Assembly: GCF_014650435.1 (NCBI RefSeq) | Contig: NZ_BMUY01000004.1 | Location: forward strand, 1 to 64,000 | Direction of reading: 5' to 3' | DNA from: Streptomyces tendae | GTDB taxonomy: Bacteria; Actinomycetota; Actinomycetes; Streptomycetales; Streptomycetaceae | DNA: 64,000 nucleotides | Shown here: positions 19,101-28,400 of the stretch, one piece after another | How the letters are laid out: every line of letters starts with the position of its first letter | How positions within the stretch are numbered: position 1 is the stretch's first letter | The notes under the pieces: generated by a model | What the model saw: the letters and a program-made list of their open reading frames with translations, nothing else | What the model was told of the DNA's origin: nothing | The model's database searches: none | Program-made: the position numbers and the translations under genes

Positions 19101-22100
19101 GGGCCGCGCGCCGACGCCGTACCGGCTGTCGCCGTCCCCGCACCGGCGGTCGCTCTGCCCTCGCAGCCCCCCGGCAACGTGCCACTGCCACCGGTATACG
19201 TGCCGGCTGCCGCGTCCTCGCAGCAGGGGTTCGGGCCGTCGCACCCGGCGGAGGCGCCGGCTGACGCCTGCCCGGTCATCGGCGACGATCGGCAGCTGGC
19301 CGTCGAGAGCATCCACCGGCAGACGGCCGATACCCACCTCGCCTGTCAACGTCTGCTGACGGACAGCCATATGGCCTTCCTGAGGATGACCGAGACGACC
19401 CTGGCCGCGCTGCTCGGTGCGCCGGTCCCGGATGCGGTCCCGGACGTGACGGCGCCCGCTGCGCTGCCGCTCCCCCGCTCCGGCGGCCCGCTCGACGTAC
19501 CGGCCGCCGCGGCGCCCCCGGTGACGGCGCCGGCTCCCGCGGCGGTCGTCGGGGCCGCGACGCCGTATCCCGTGCCGGAGGCGAGCGCCCCTGCGGCGAG
19601 CCACGCGGTGCGCCCCTCGGTATCGGAGCCGGCACCGCCGACCGAAGCACCGGCACGGGATGCGTCGGCGCCGGACCGATCGGTGTCGGAGCCTGCTCCC
19701 TCGGAGCTGTCTTCCTCCGAGCTGTCTTCCTCCGAGCTGGAGGAGTTGCTCCTGTCGGTGGTGGCCGACCTCACCGGCTATCCGACCGCCATGCTGCACG
19801 TGGACATGGATCTGGAGGCTGACCTGGGCGTCGACTCCATCAAGCGTGTCGAGATTCTGTCGGCCGTGCGCCGCCGGGTGGGCGACGTGGCGGTCGGGGA
19901 CGCCGGACGGCTCGGCAAGCTCCGTACCCTGCGCGAGATCACCGCGGCACTCGCCTCCGGCGCCCCAACCGCCGGGTCCGCGCCGGAGCCGGACGTCCCC
20001 GGCGTGCCCGCGCCCCGCGCGGACGCGTTCGAGCCCTCCCCGGCAAAGGCTCGCGAGGCCGCCCCGTTCTCCACGACCGTCGATGTCCCGGCCGTACGGG
20101 GCGACGGATCCGGGGGGTCCGACGGTGACGCGGGGGCGGACGGGTGGACGCCCTTGACCCGGCTGGTGCCGCGCATGGTGGAGTCCCCGGCGTCCGGGCT
20201 GGCCACGGCGGGGCTGCTGGACGGGCCGGTCGTGGTGAGCGGCGAGGACGTCACGGGGTGCCCGGTCGTCGGCCTCGTGGCCCGGAAGCTGGCGGAGCGC
20301 GGTGTGGACGCCACCGCTGTGGCGGAGGTACCCGAAGGGGCGCGCGGCGTCATCCACCTCGGCGGCCTGTCCGCGAGCGGCACACCGAACGAGGCCCGGG
20401 AGGTCCACCGCTCGGCGCTCCGCGCGGCGCGCGCGCTGGCACCGCGGGCGGCCGAGGGCGGCGGCCTGTTCGTCACCGTCCAGGACACCGGCGGCGACTT
20501 CGGGCTCGGCGGACACGCGCCCGGCCGTGCGTGGCTGGGCGGGACGGCCGGACTGGCGAGGACCGCCGCGAAGGAGTGGCCGGACGTCCAGGTGAGGGTG
20601 CTCGACTGCGAGCGGGGCGGGCGGGACGACGAAGAGGTCGCCGACGCGATCGTGTGCGAACTACTCGAAGGCGGAGCCGACACGGAGGTCGGCCTTCGTG
20701 CGGACGGCACCCGCGCCCTGCTGCGGATGGTGCCCGCCCCGCTCACACCCGGCGGCGCCCCGCGCATCGGCGAGAACTCCGTGATCGTGGCCACCGGCGG
20801 TGCCCGCGGGGTGACCGCCGCCGCGCTGCTCGACCTGGCCAGGACCCACCGGCCGCGGATCGTCCTGCTCGGACGGACCCAGGCCGCCGCCGAGCCCGCC
20901 GGCCTGGCATCGGCCACCGACGAAAGGGCCCTAACCCGACTGCTCGCGGAGCGGGCCCGGGATGATGCGGAGGGGTCCTCGCCCGCCCGGATCGCGGAGG
21001 AGGCCCGGAGGATTCTCGCCGCCCGCGAAGTACGGGCGACGCTGGCCGGGCTGGAGGCCGCCGGTTCGCCCGCCCGGTACGTCAGGGTGGATGTCCGGGA
21101 CGCCGACGCCCTCACCGCGGCGCTGCGCGAGGTGCGCGCGACGTGGGGGCCGGTGACCGGCATCGTGCACGGGGCGGGCGTGCTCGCCGACAAGCGGATC
21201 GCGGACAAGACCGACGAGCAGGCAGAGCCGGTCATGGCCACGAAGGTGGACGGTCTGCGGGCGCTGCTGACGGCGACGGCGGACGATCCGCTGGACACGA
21301 TTCTGCTGTTCTCCTCGGTGGCCGCCGTGTTCGGCAACGCGGGTCAGAGCGACTACGCCATGGCCAACGAGGTCCTCCAGCAGGTCGCGTCGGCCGAGCA
21401 GGCTCGCCGCCCCGACTGCCTGGTGCGCTGCGTGGCCTGGGGCCCCTGGCAGGGCGGCATGGTCACCCCGGTCCTGGCCGCGCACTTCGGCCGGGCCGGG
21501 GTGCCGCTCATCCCCCCGGCCCAGGGGGCCGCGGCCTGCACCGCCGAACTGGACGGTGCGGCCGGCGAGGCCCGTGTCGTGCTGACGGCGGGCGACGGGC
21601 CGGCCGCCGCGGACGAGCGGTTGCGCGCACAGGTGCTGGTCAGCTCGGACACCCTGCCGCAGTTGGCCGACCACGCACCCGCCGGTGTCCCGGTGCTGCC
21701 CGTGGCGCTGGTCCTGAACTGGTTCGCGGGCGCCGCGGCGGCCTGGCTGCCGACCGAGGGGCCGCTCGTCCTGCGTGATCTGCGGGTGTACCGGAAGTAC
21801 GACCTGCCGGAGCTGGAAGGCGGGGGCCACCGGCTCACCGTGCTCGGCAGCCGGGGCGCGCCCGGCTCCCCGGACGGGCTGGAGGCGGAGCTGCGGGGCG
21901 AGGAGGGCCCGGCGCATTTCCGTGCCGTCGTGGACACCGGCGACGGTGCACCCGACCGGTCCTCCTGGGACACCCCGGCGGACCTGAAGCCGCTCGACGT
22001 GGCCGCGCCGTACCACGGGGGCGTCCTCTTCCACGGCCCCCGGTTCCACGCCCTGCGCGAAGTGCGCGGTGTGTCGGAGCACGGGGCGGAGGCGACGGTC

Positions 22101-22403
22101 GCGGGCCTGCGGTCCCTGGGCTGGCCGGGCGGGCGCGGCCCGCTGGATCCGGCCGCCGTGGACGGCGCGCTGCAACTCGCGCTGCTCTGGGGCGAGAAGG
22201 TGCTCGGGTCGGCGACCCTGCCGATGGCCGTCGCGGAGTGCAGGGTGTACCGGCGGGGCCCGGTGGACGACGCCGTGCGCTGTGTGGTGCGGGGACGCAA
22301 GGTCCACGACACCGGGGCACGCTGCGACGCCGCGCTGATCGGACCCGGCGGGTCCGTCCTGCTGGAGCTGACCGGCGTCGAACTCGTCAGCCGCCCCTCC
22401 TGA
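16140..22403 (+). CDS. pfaA: PfaA-like PUFA synthase subunit: KS-AT-ACP-KR-DH
   Basis: A 2087-residue megasynthase. Domains in order: KS, residues about 10-475, with Cys225 (TDAACASSL), His360 (EAHGTGT) and His401 (GHTKCAAG); AT, about 600-905, with Ser707 in GHSFGE; a conserved helix 1054-1090 (QTADTHLACQRLLTDSH); a single ACP, about 1195-1275, with phosphopantetheine Ser1233 in LGVDSIK; KR, about 1370-1810, with TGGARG (1552-1557), Ser1726 and Tyr1739; and a PKS-like double-hotdog DH, about 1830-2087, with His1845 in the HxxxGxxxxP motif and Asp2008. Canonical PfaA proteins have several tandem ACPs, so one is unusual. Long Ala/Pro linkers flank the ACP. The gene overlaps pfaD by ATGA, and pfaC follows after 47 bp. 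No PPTase gene is in the window. Product chain length and unsaturation cannot be predicted. Confidence 0.9.
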   Translation: MSGPAAAPSAVARPRGETMSGSTPRQVPIAVVGVGALVPGATDAAGYWRVVTGGRDLITEVPASRWRVEDHYDPDPSAPDKTYARRGAFLPEVDFDPMAYGVPPANLPATDTSQLLALMVADQVLRDAGGTSGIDRDRTGVVLGAAALELLPHMYGRSQRPTWLAGLRESGLDEAEAQAVCDRIAARFEPWRESTFPGLLGNVVAGRIANRFDLHGVNHTTDAACASSLAALSTAVGELSLRRADLVISGGVDTGNDIGMFLCFSKTPALSPSGDCRPFAEAADGTMLGEAVVMYALKRLSDAERDGDRIHAVIRGIGTSSDGRSTAIYAPLPEGQERALRRAYEEAGYPPETVELVEAHGTGTKAGDTAELAALNAVFGASGRPDGQWCAIGSVKSQIGHTKCAAGAAGLLKAVMALHHKVLPPTVKVERPNPAAAAPDGPFYVNTEARPWVRPAGHPRRAAVSSFGFGGSNFHVTLEEYTPPTVPTPSSGTQADTPAHPAPKNTGRPALRHRTASSELVLFAAASPSALKEQLPEDGRPLTELARESHAAFSPTARVRLAVVATDTDDLRRKYAQALAHIRRRPEASFSAPSGIRYAHGESAPGRIGFLFPGQGSQYVGMGAGLAMLAPAAQAVWDRLGSTRFDGRPLHRAVFPPPAFTEEERAARAALLNATEWAQPALAVHALALLAVVRELGLRPDCVAGHSFGELVALHCAGALDAESLVGLARRRGELMREAAATPGAMLAVAADRERVAQVLAGGGFEDIWPANHNSPRQTVLSGSVAAVERARSAFSAAGIASRGLSASTAFHSPLVAPAVEPLAAHLRTVTFSEPRIEVYGNTDAAPYPSCPDAVRRRVAGHLASPVLFQDQIEAMYAAGVRTFVEVGAGATLTGLVGQILADREHTAVPLDRPAGAGVDTFHAALGELAVLGVPLDLVPLWTPYASPGTPAKEREPRMTVKISGANYGQLPPSGTPHVEPTHAAEYGPRADAVPAVAVPAPAVALPSQPPGNVPLPPVYVPAAASSQQGFGPSHPAEAPADACPVIGDDRQLAVESIHRQTADTHLACQRLLTDSHMAFLRMTETTLAALLGAPVPDAVPDVTAPAALPLPRSGGPLDVPAAAAPPVTAPAPAAVVGAATPYPVPEASAPAASHAVRPSVSEPAPPTEAPARDASAPDRSVSEPAPSELSSSELSSSELEELLLSVVADLTGYPTAMLHVDMDLEADLGVDSIKRVEILSAVRRRVGDVAVGDAGRLGKLRTLREITAALASGAPTAGSAPEPDVPGVPAPRADAFEPSPAKAREAAPFSTTVDVPAVRGDGSGGSDGDAGADGWTPLTRLVPRMVESPASGLATAGLLDGPVVVSGEDVTGCPVVGLVARKLAERGVDATAVAEVPEGARGVIHLGGLSASGTPNEAREVHRSALRAARALAPRAAEGGGLFVTVQDTGGDFGLGGHAPGRAWLGGTAGLARTAAKEWPDVQVRVLDCERGGRDDEEVADAIVCELLEGGADTEVGLRADGTRALLRMVPAPLTPGGAPRIGENSVIVATGGARGVTAAALLDLARTHRPRIVLLGRTQAAAEPAGLASATDERALTRLLAERARDDAEGSSPARIAEEARRILAAREVRATLAGLEAAGSPARYVRVDVRDADALTAALREVRATWGPVTGIVHGAGVLADKRIADKTDEQAEPVMATKVDGLRALLTATADDPLDTILLFSSVAAVFGNAGQSDYAMANEVLQQVASAEQARRPDCLVRCVAWGPWQGGMVTPVLAAHFGRAGVPLIPPAQGAAACTAELDGAAGEARVVLTAGDGPAAADERLRAQVLVSSDTLPQLADHAPAGVPVLPVALVLNWFAGAAAAWLPTEGPLVLRDLRVYRKYDLPELEGGGHRLTVLGSRGAPGSPDGLEAELRGEEGPAHFRAVVDTGDGAPDRSSWDTPADLKPLDVAAPYHGGVLFHGPRFHALREVRGVSEHGAEATVAGLRSLGWPGGRGPLDPAAVDGALQLALLWGEKVLGSATLPMAVAECRVYRRGPVDDAVRCVVRGRKVHDTGARCDAALIGPGGSVLLELTGVELVSRPS

Positions 22404-22450
22404 CCGGGCGCTCTCCCTCCTGTCCGAACCCGCCGTGAAGTGAGACCCGC

Positions 22451-25400
22451 ATGCGTTTCGAACCGATCGCCATCGTCGGCCGGGGCTGTGTCCTGCCCGG
22501 CGCACTGGACCCGGACGGGTTCTGGGAGAACGTCGCCGCCGGGCGCACGAGTCTGACGGCGGCCCCGGAAGGCCGGTGGCGGCTGCCGCGCCACCGGGTC
22601 ATGGGCACGGTGGACGACCACCTCGACCGCACCTGGACCGACATCGGGGGGTACGTCGAGGGGTTCGAATCCGTCTTCGACCCGGAAGGCTTCCTCGTCC
22701 CCCCGGAGCGGATCGCGACGCTGGACCCGCTCTTCCACTGGGTGCTCCACGGGGTACGGCAGGCGCTCACGGAGGCGGGCCGCACCGCACCGCTGGGGCG
22801 CGGCGGGCTGATCCTGGGCAACCTGTCGTACCCCACCCCCACCGGGGCGGCCTTCGCCGAACACGTCTGGCTGTCGGCGCAGCGCCCGGAGCTCCGCGAC
22901 GCGCTGCTGACGGGTGGTCACCACCCCCGCCCCGATGCCCGCAACCGCTTCTCCTCCGGTCTCCCGGCCCTGCTCGCGGCCCGCGCGCTCGGGCTCGGGG
23001 CCGGGGCGTGGTCCCTCGACGCGGCCTGCGCCTCCTCGCTGTACGCGATCAAGCTGGCGTGCGACCGCCTGCACGACGGCACGGCCGACCTGATGGTGGC
23101 CGGTGCGGTCAGCCGGCCCGACCCTCTCTACCTGCACGTGGGGTTCTGCGGGCTGTCCGCGACGAGCCGTACGGGGCGCAGCCGCCCCTTCGACCGGGAC
23201 GCCGACGGGCTGGTGCACGGTGAGGGCGCCGGGTTCGTCGCCCTGGCGCGGCTCTCCGACGCCCGCGCGGCGGGGCTCCCCGTGTTCGGCGTGATCCGCG
23301 GGGTGGGGCTGTCCAACGACGGGCGGGGGTCCGGTCTGATCAGCCCGTCCGAGGAGGGCCAGGTGCGGGCGATGCGCCTGGCGTACGAGGTGGCGGGCGT
23401 CGCTCCCGAGTCGGTGTCGCTCGTCGAGTGCCATGCGACGGGAACCCCGGTCGGCGACGCGGTGGAGGCACGGGGCATGGCCCGGGTCTTCGGGGCCGCC
23501 GACGACGTGCCGATCGGTTCGGCGAAGTCGAACGTCGGGCATCTGCTGGCCTCGGCGGGCGTGGTGGGGCTGCTGAAGGTGCTGGGTGCGATGCGCTCCG
23601 GGGTGCGCCCGGCGACACTCGGCGCGCGTCGGCCGCTGGACGCCCTGTCGGGCACGCCGTTGCGCGTCCTGGACACGGCGGAGCAGTGGGCGGGACCCCG
23701 CAGGGCGGCGGTCAGCGCGTTCGGGTTCGGCGGGACCAACGCCCACCTGCTCCTCGACGACCCGGACGACGCTCCCCCGCCCTCCGGGCCCCGGCCGGTG
23801 TACGGACCGCGGCCCAGCACGCGGCGGACCGCACCGGCGGACCGGGCACCGCAGGACCCGGTGCCGGGACCCGACGCGCCGGACACCCCGGCCGCGGCGG
23901 CCGACAGCGGTCCGCCGGGCGACCGTATGCCCGGGGCGTGCGCGGTACCCGTGGCGATCGTCGCCATCGGGGCGCGGGTCGGAGAGGGAACGTCGGTCGA
24001 GGACCTCCGCCGGGCGGTGCTGGGCGGTGGACGGCGCGGCCCGGTCGCGGAGATCGCCGTGCAGCTGACGGGCCTGTGCTTCCCCCCGCTGGCCCTGGAG
24101 CGGACCGTACGCCATCAGCTCCTGGTGCTGGAGGCCGCCCGCGAAGCCGCCCTGACGGTGAACCTGCCCCGGGAGCGGACCATGGTGGTCATCGGTACCG
24201 GCGTGGACCCGGAGGTGGCCCGGGCGGGCGCGCGCTGGCGGATTCCCCACTGGCTGGAGGAGTCGGGTGTGCCCGTTACGGCGGCGTGGACGGACCTCGC
24301 CCGCAACGCCTTCACCCAACCCATGACGGCGGAGGGGGTGGTGGGCAGCATGCCGAACCTGGCGGCGAACCGCATCAGCACCCAACTGGACCTGGCGGGA
24401 CCGAGTTTCACGGTGTCCGCCGAGGAGGCGTCCGGGCTGGTGGCGCTGGAGGCCGCGGCCCGCGCCCTGCGGTCGGGGGAGGTCGACGCCGCGCTCGTCG
24501 GCGCCACCGACCTGTCCTGCGAAGCGGTCCACCGGGCCGCCGTGCGGGAGTCCGCTCCCGGCGTGGAGCCCGGTGACGCGGCGGTCGTCCTGGTCCTCAA
24601 GCTGCTGGACGCCGCCCGCCGGGACGGGGACACCGTCGTCGCCATACTGGACGAGGAAGCCGGCGACGAACCCGACATGGTCATCGGCGACGGCCCGGAC
24701 GCGGGATTCGATCCGGCGTCCGCCTTCGGGCGTGCCCATGCGGCATCCGGGCTGGTGTCCGTCGCCGTCGCGGCGCTCTCGCTCCAGCACCGCGCGGTCC
24801 CCCGCCCCGACGCGCCCGCCGACACGGCGGCCGTCGCCCACACCGCGCGGGTCGTCGCCGTACCGGCGGAGGGGCCGGCCACGAGCGTCCGGCTGCGCGC
24901 CGGGGACCCCCGGCCGTGGCTGCCGGGGCCCGCCCCGCGCCTGCGCGTCTTCTCCGGGGCGGACCGCGCTCAGGTGCTGGCCGCACTGGAGGCCGGGACC
25001 GAGTCCTCGGCGGGCCCGGCGCGGCTGGCTCTCGTGGCGGACGGCGGCACCGCCTGGGCGGAGCGCCGCGAAGCGGCCCGTCGCTGGCTGGCTCAGGGCG
25101 GGGCCCGCCCGGCGGATGTCCTGTACCGGGACGCGCCGGTCGGCGGCGAGACCGCCTTCGTGTACACCAACGGCTCGGCCGCGTACCCCGGGATGGGCCA
25201 CGCGCTGACGCTGGCGTACCCGTCGCTGGGCGAGAGCGTCCGTGCGGGGCACCGGGCGATCGGGACGCGGCTGCGCTCCGGGAGGGGGCCCGGCGTGCTC
25301 GACCAGATCTGGTCCGTCGCCGAACTGGCGGTCTTCCACACCGTGTTCAGCCGTGAGGTGCTGGGCCTGCGGCCGGACGCCGCGATCGGCTACTCCTCGG

Positions 25401-28400
25401 GCGAGTCGACGGCACTGGTCGCGCTGGGCGCGTGGCCGGACGCCTCGGGGCTGTACGAGGCGACGCGGGAGAGCGGGCTGTTCACCACGGAGCTCACGGG
25501 TGAGCTGCGGGCGGTGCGGCGCTACTGGCGGCAGCGCGGCATCGACGGCGACCGCTGGTCGAGCTATCTGGTCGCCGCGCCGCTGGAGGCCGTCCGCGCG
25601 GAGCTCGCCGGGGAGCGGGCGGTCCATCTGATGGCGGTGAACGCGCCGGGGGTCTGCGTCGTCGGCGGCGAGTCCGAGGCATGCGCGGCCGTGGTCACCC
25701 GGCTGGGCGTGGACCGGGCGATCGAGCTGGACTACGACATGGCCGCCCACGCCCCGGAGTTGGCGGAGGTCCGCGAGGTGTGGCGGGAGGCCCACCGCCG
25801 CCCCACGGTCGATGTGCCGGGGGTCCGGTTCTACAGTGCGGCCACCGGCCGGGCGTACCGTCCGACGACCGAGCGGGCCGCGGAAGCGCTCACCGCTCAG
25901 GGACTGGGCACGATCGACTTCGCGGCGACGATCGAGCGGGCGTGGGCGGACGGTGTCCGCGTCTTCGTGGAGCACGGGCCCCGGAAGCTGTGCACCGGCT
26001 GGATCAAGCGGGTACTCGGGGACCGGGAGCATGTGGCCGTCGCGCTGGACGCCCCGGACGACGCCGGGCTGCGGAATCTGTGCCTGGCCGTCGGCGAACT
26101 CGTGGTGGCCGGGGTGCCGGTGCGGGCCGACGCGTTGACCGCCCGGCTCGCCGAGGCCGCTACCGGTCTCCCAGCCCCCGGCCCCACCGTCACCGTTGCC
26201 GTACCCCCCACGCCCTGCCTGCCGCCCCTGGAGCGCGCCGTGACCGTTCTGCCCCGGGCCCCCGAGCTGGCACCGGTGCCGGCCGAGCGGCCCGCTCCCG
26301 CGGAACGGCCCGGTGCCCCGGTTGCCGCCGTATCCGCCGCCGCGGTGGGGCCGGTGGCCCGGTTGTCCGACCCGGCGTCCCCGGCGTTGGGGTCGCCGGA
26401 GGTCGCGGGCACGGTCGTCCGGCAGAGCCGGCGGGCCGCCCTGGTGCACGAGGAGATCATGGCCGCGCACGCGGAAGCCCACCGGCGGTTCCTGGAGGTG
26501 TCCGCGCTGGCCGTCACGGCGCTGACGGCGGGCGGCAGGTCGGACGCCGGACGCGCGGCGGTCTCCCTGCCCGCGGGAGGCGTTGTCCCCGTACCGCCGT
26601 CCGCCGCCCTCCCCGTACCACCGCCGTGCGCCCCGCCCGACCCCGTGCGGCCACGGGGCCCGGTATCAGCCCCGCGCCCCGGCACGGCTCCGGCTCCGGT
26701 CCCTGTCCCTGTCCCTGTCCCTGGGGCGAAGCCGGTGTTCGACCGGGCCCAGTTGGAGCACCTCGCCTCCGGGGAGATCTCCGCGCTGTTCGGTCCGCGC
26801 TTCGCCGAGCAGGACCGGTACGCGGTGCAGACCCGGATGCCGGGACCACCCATGCTCTTCGCCGACCGGGTCACCGCCATCGACGCGGTGCCCGCGGCGC
26901 TCGTCCTGCCCGGGCCGGTCCGCACGGACGGGCGGATCTGGACGGAGACCGACGTCCTGACCGACAGCTGGTACCTGGACGCGACGGGACGCATGCCGGC
27001 CGGCGTGCTGATCGAGGCGGGACAGGCCGATCTGCTGCTGCTCAGCTGGCTGGGGGCGGACCTGCTCAACCGGGGCGAGCGCGCCTACCGCCTGCTCGGC
27101 TGCGAGGTGACGTTCCACGGCGGCCCGCCCCGCCCCGGCGACACCTTGTGCTTCGAGATCCATGTGGACGGCCACGCGGAGGCGGGCGGGGTCCGGCTGG
27201 CCTTCTTCCACTACGACTGCTACGTGGACGGTGAGTTGCGGCTCAGCGTCCGCGAGGGCCAAGCCGGCTTCTTCACCCCCGCCGAACTGGCCGCCGGCGG
27301 CGGGGTGCGCTGGGACCCGGCCGAGCACCCTCCCGGCGACGACCTTCCGTTCGACCCTCCGGCCGTACGCTGCGAGCGGACCAGCTTCGGCACGGACCGG
27401 GTGCGGGCCCTGGCGCAGGGGTCGCCCGCGGAGTGCTTCGGGCCGGGCTGGGAGGCGACGGCAGCCCATGTGCGGACACCCCTGCTCGACGGGGAGCGGC
27501 TGCGCCTGCTGGACGAGGTCACCGTGTTCGACCCGGTCGGCGGGCCGTGGGGCCGGGGGTATCTGCGCGCCGAGACGGCGGTGTCCCCGGACGACTGGTT
27601 CTTCACCGGCCACTTCAAGAACGACCCCTGCATGCCTGGCACCCTGATGCTCCAGGGCGGTCTCCAGGCCATGGCCTTCTATCTGACGGCCTCGGGCCAC
27701 ACCGTCGACCGGGACGGCTGGCGTTTCGAACCGGTCGACACCCAGCCGTCCCGGGCCAAGTGCCGGGGCCAGGCGACCCCGGAGTCCCGGAGGATCGTCT
27801 ACGAGGTGTTCGTCCGGGGCGTCTCGGCCGGGCCGGTGCCGACGCTCCACGCCGATGTCCTCGGGTCGGTGGACGGCAGGAAGGCGTTCCTGGGGCGCGG
27901 CATGGCACTCCGGCTGGTGCCCGACTGGCCGCTGTCGCAGTGGCGGGTCTCGGGGCCGCCCGCCGTGCAGGAGGACGGTGCGCCGGTGCCGCTGCCCCGG
28001 CTCGGCGGACTGTCCGGGCACCGGGAGGAAAAGGCGGTGGCCGTCGCCGCCGACGGGTTCCGCTTCGACTACGCGTCGTTGCTGGCATGCGCCTGGGGCA
28101 GGCCCAGCGAGGCGTTCGGCACCATGTACGAGCCCTTCGACGGCACCCGCAGGGTCGCCAGGCTCCCCGGGCCGCCCTACCACTTCATGAGCCGGATCGT
28201 CTCGGTGGACGGCGTCCAGGGCGGCATGCGGGAGGGCAGCGTCGTCGTCGCCGAGTACGACGTACCGGAACGGGCGTGGTACTTCGAGCAGAACCCGTCC
28301 CGGCGCATGCCGCTCTCGGTCCTCATGGAGGTCGCGCTGCAGCCCTGCGGGTGGCTGGCCTCGTACGTCGGCAGCGCGACAACCAGCGAGCAGGACCTGC

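Noticed and set aside
21353-26482. A 1709-residue open frame on the minus strand
   Set aside because: It lies opposite the pfa genes, has no recognisable domains, and is Arg/Pro/Gly/Gln-rich. It is the usual antisense artefact of high-GC coding DNA.
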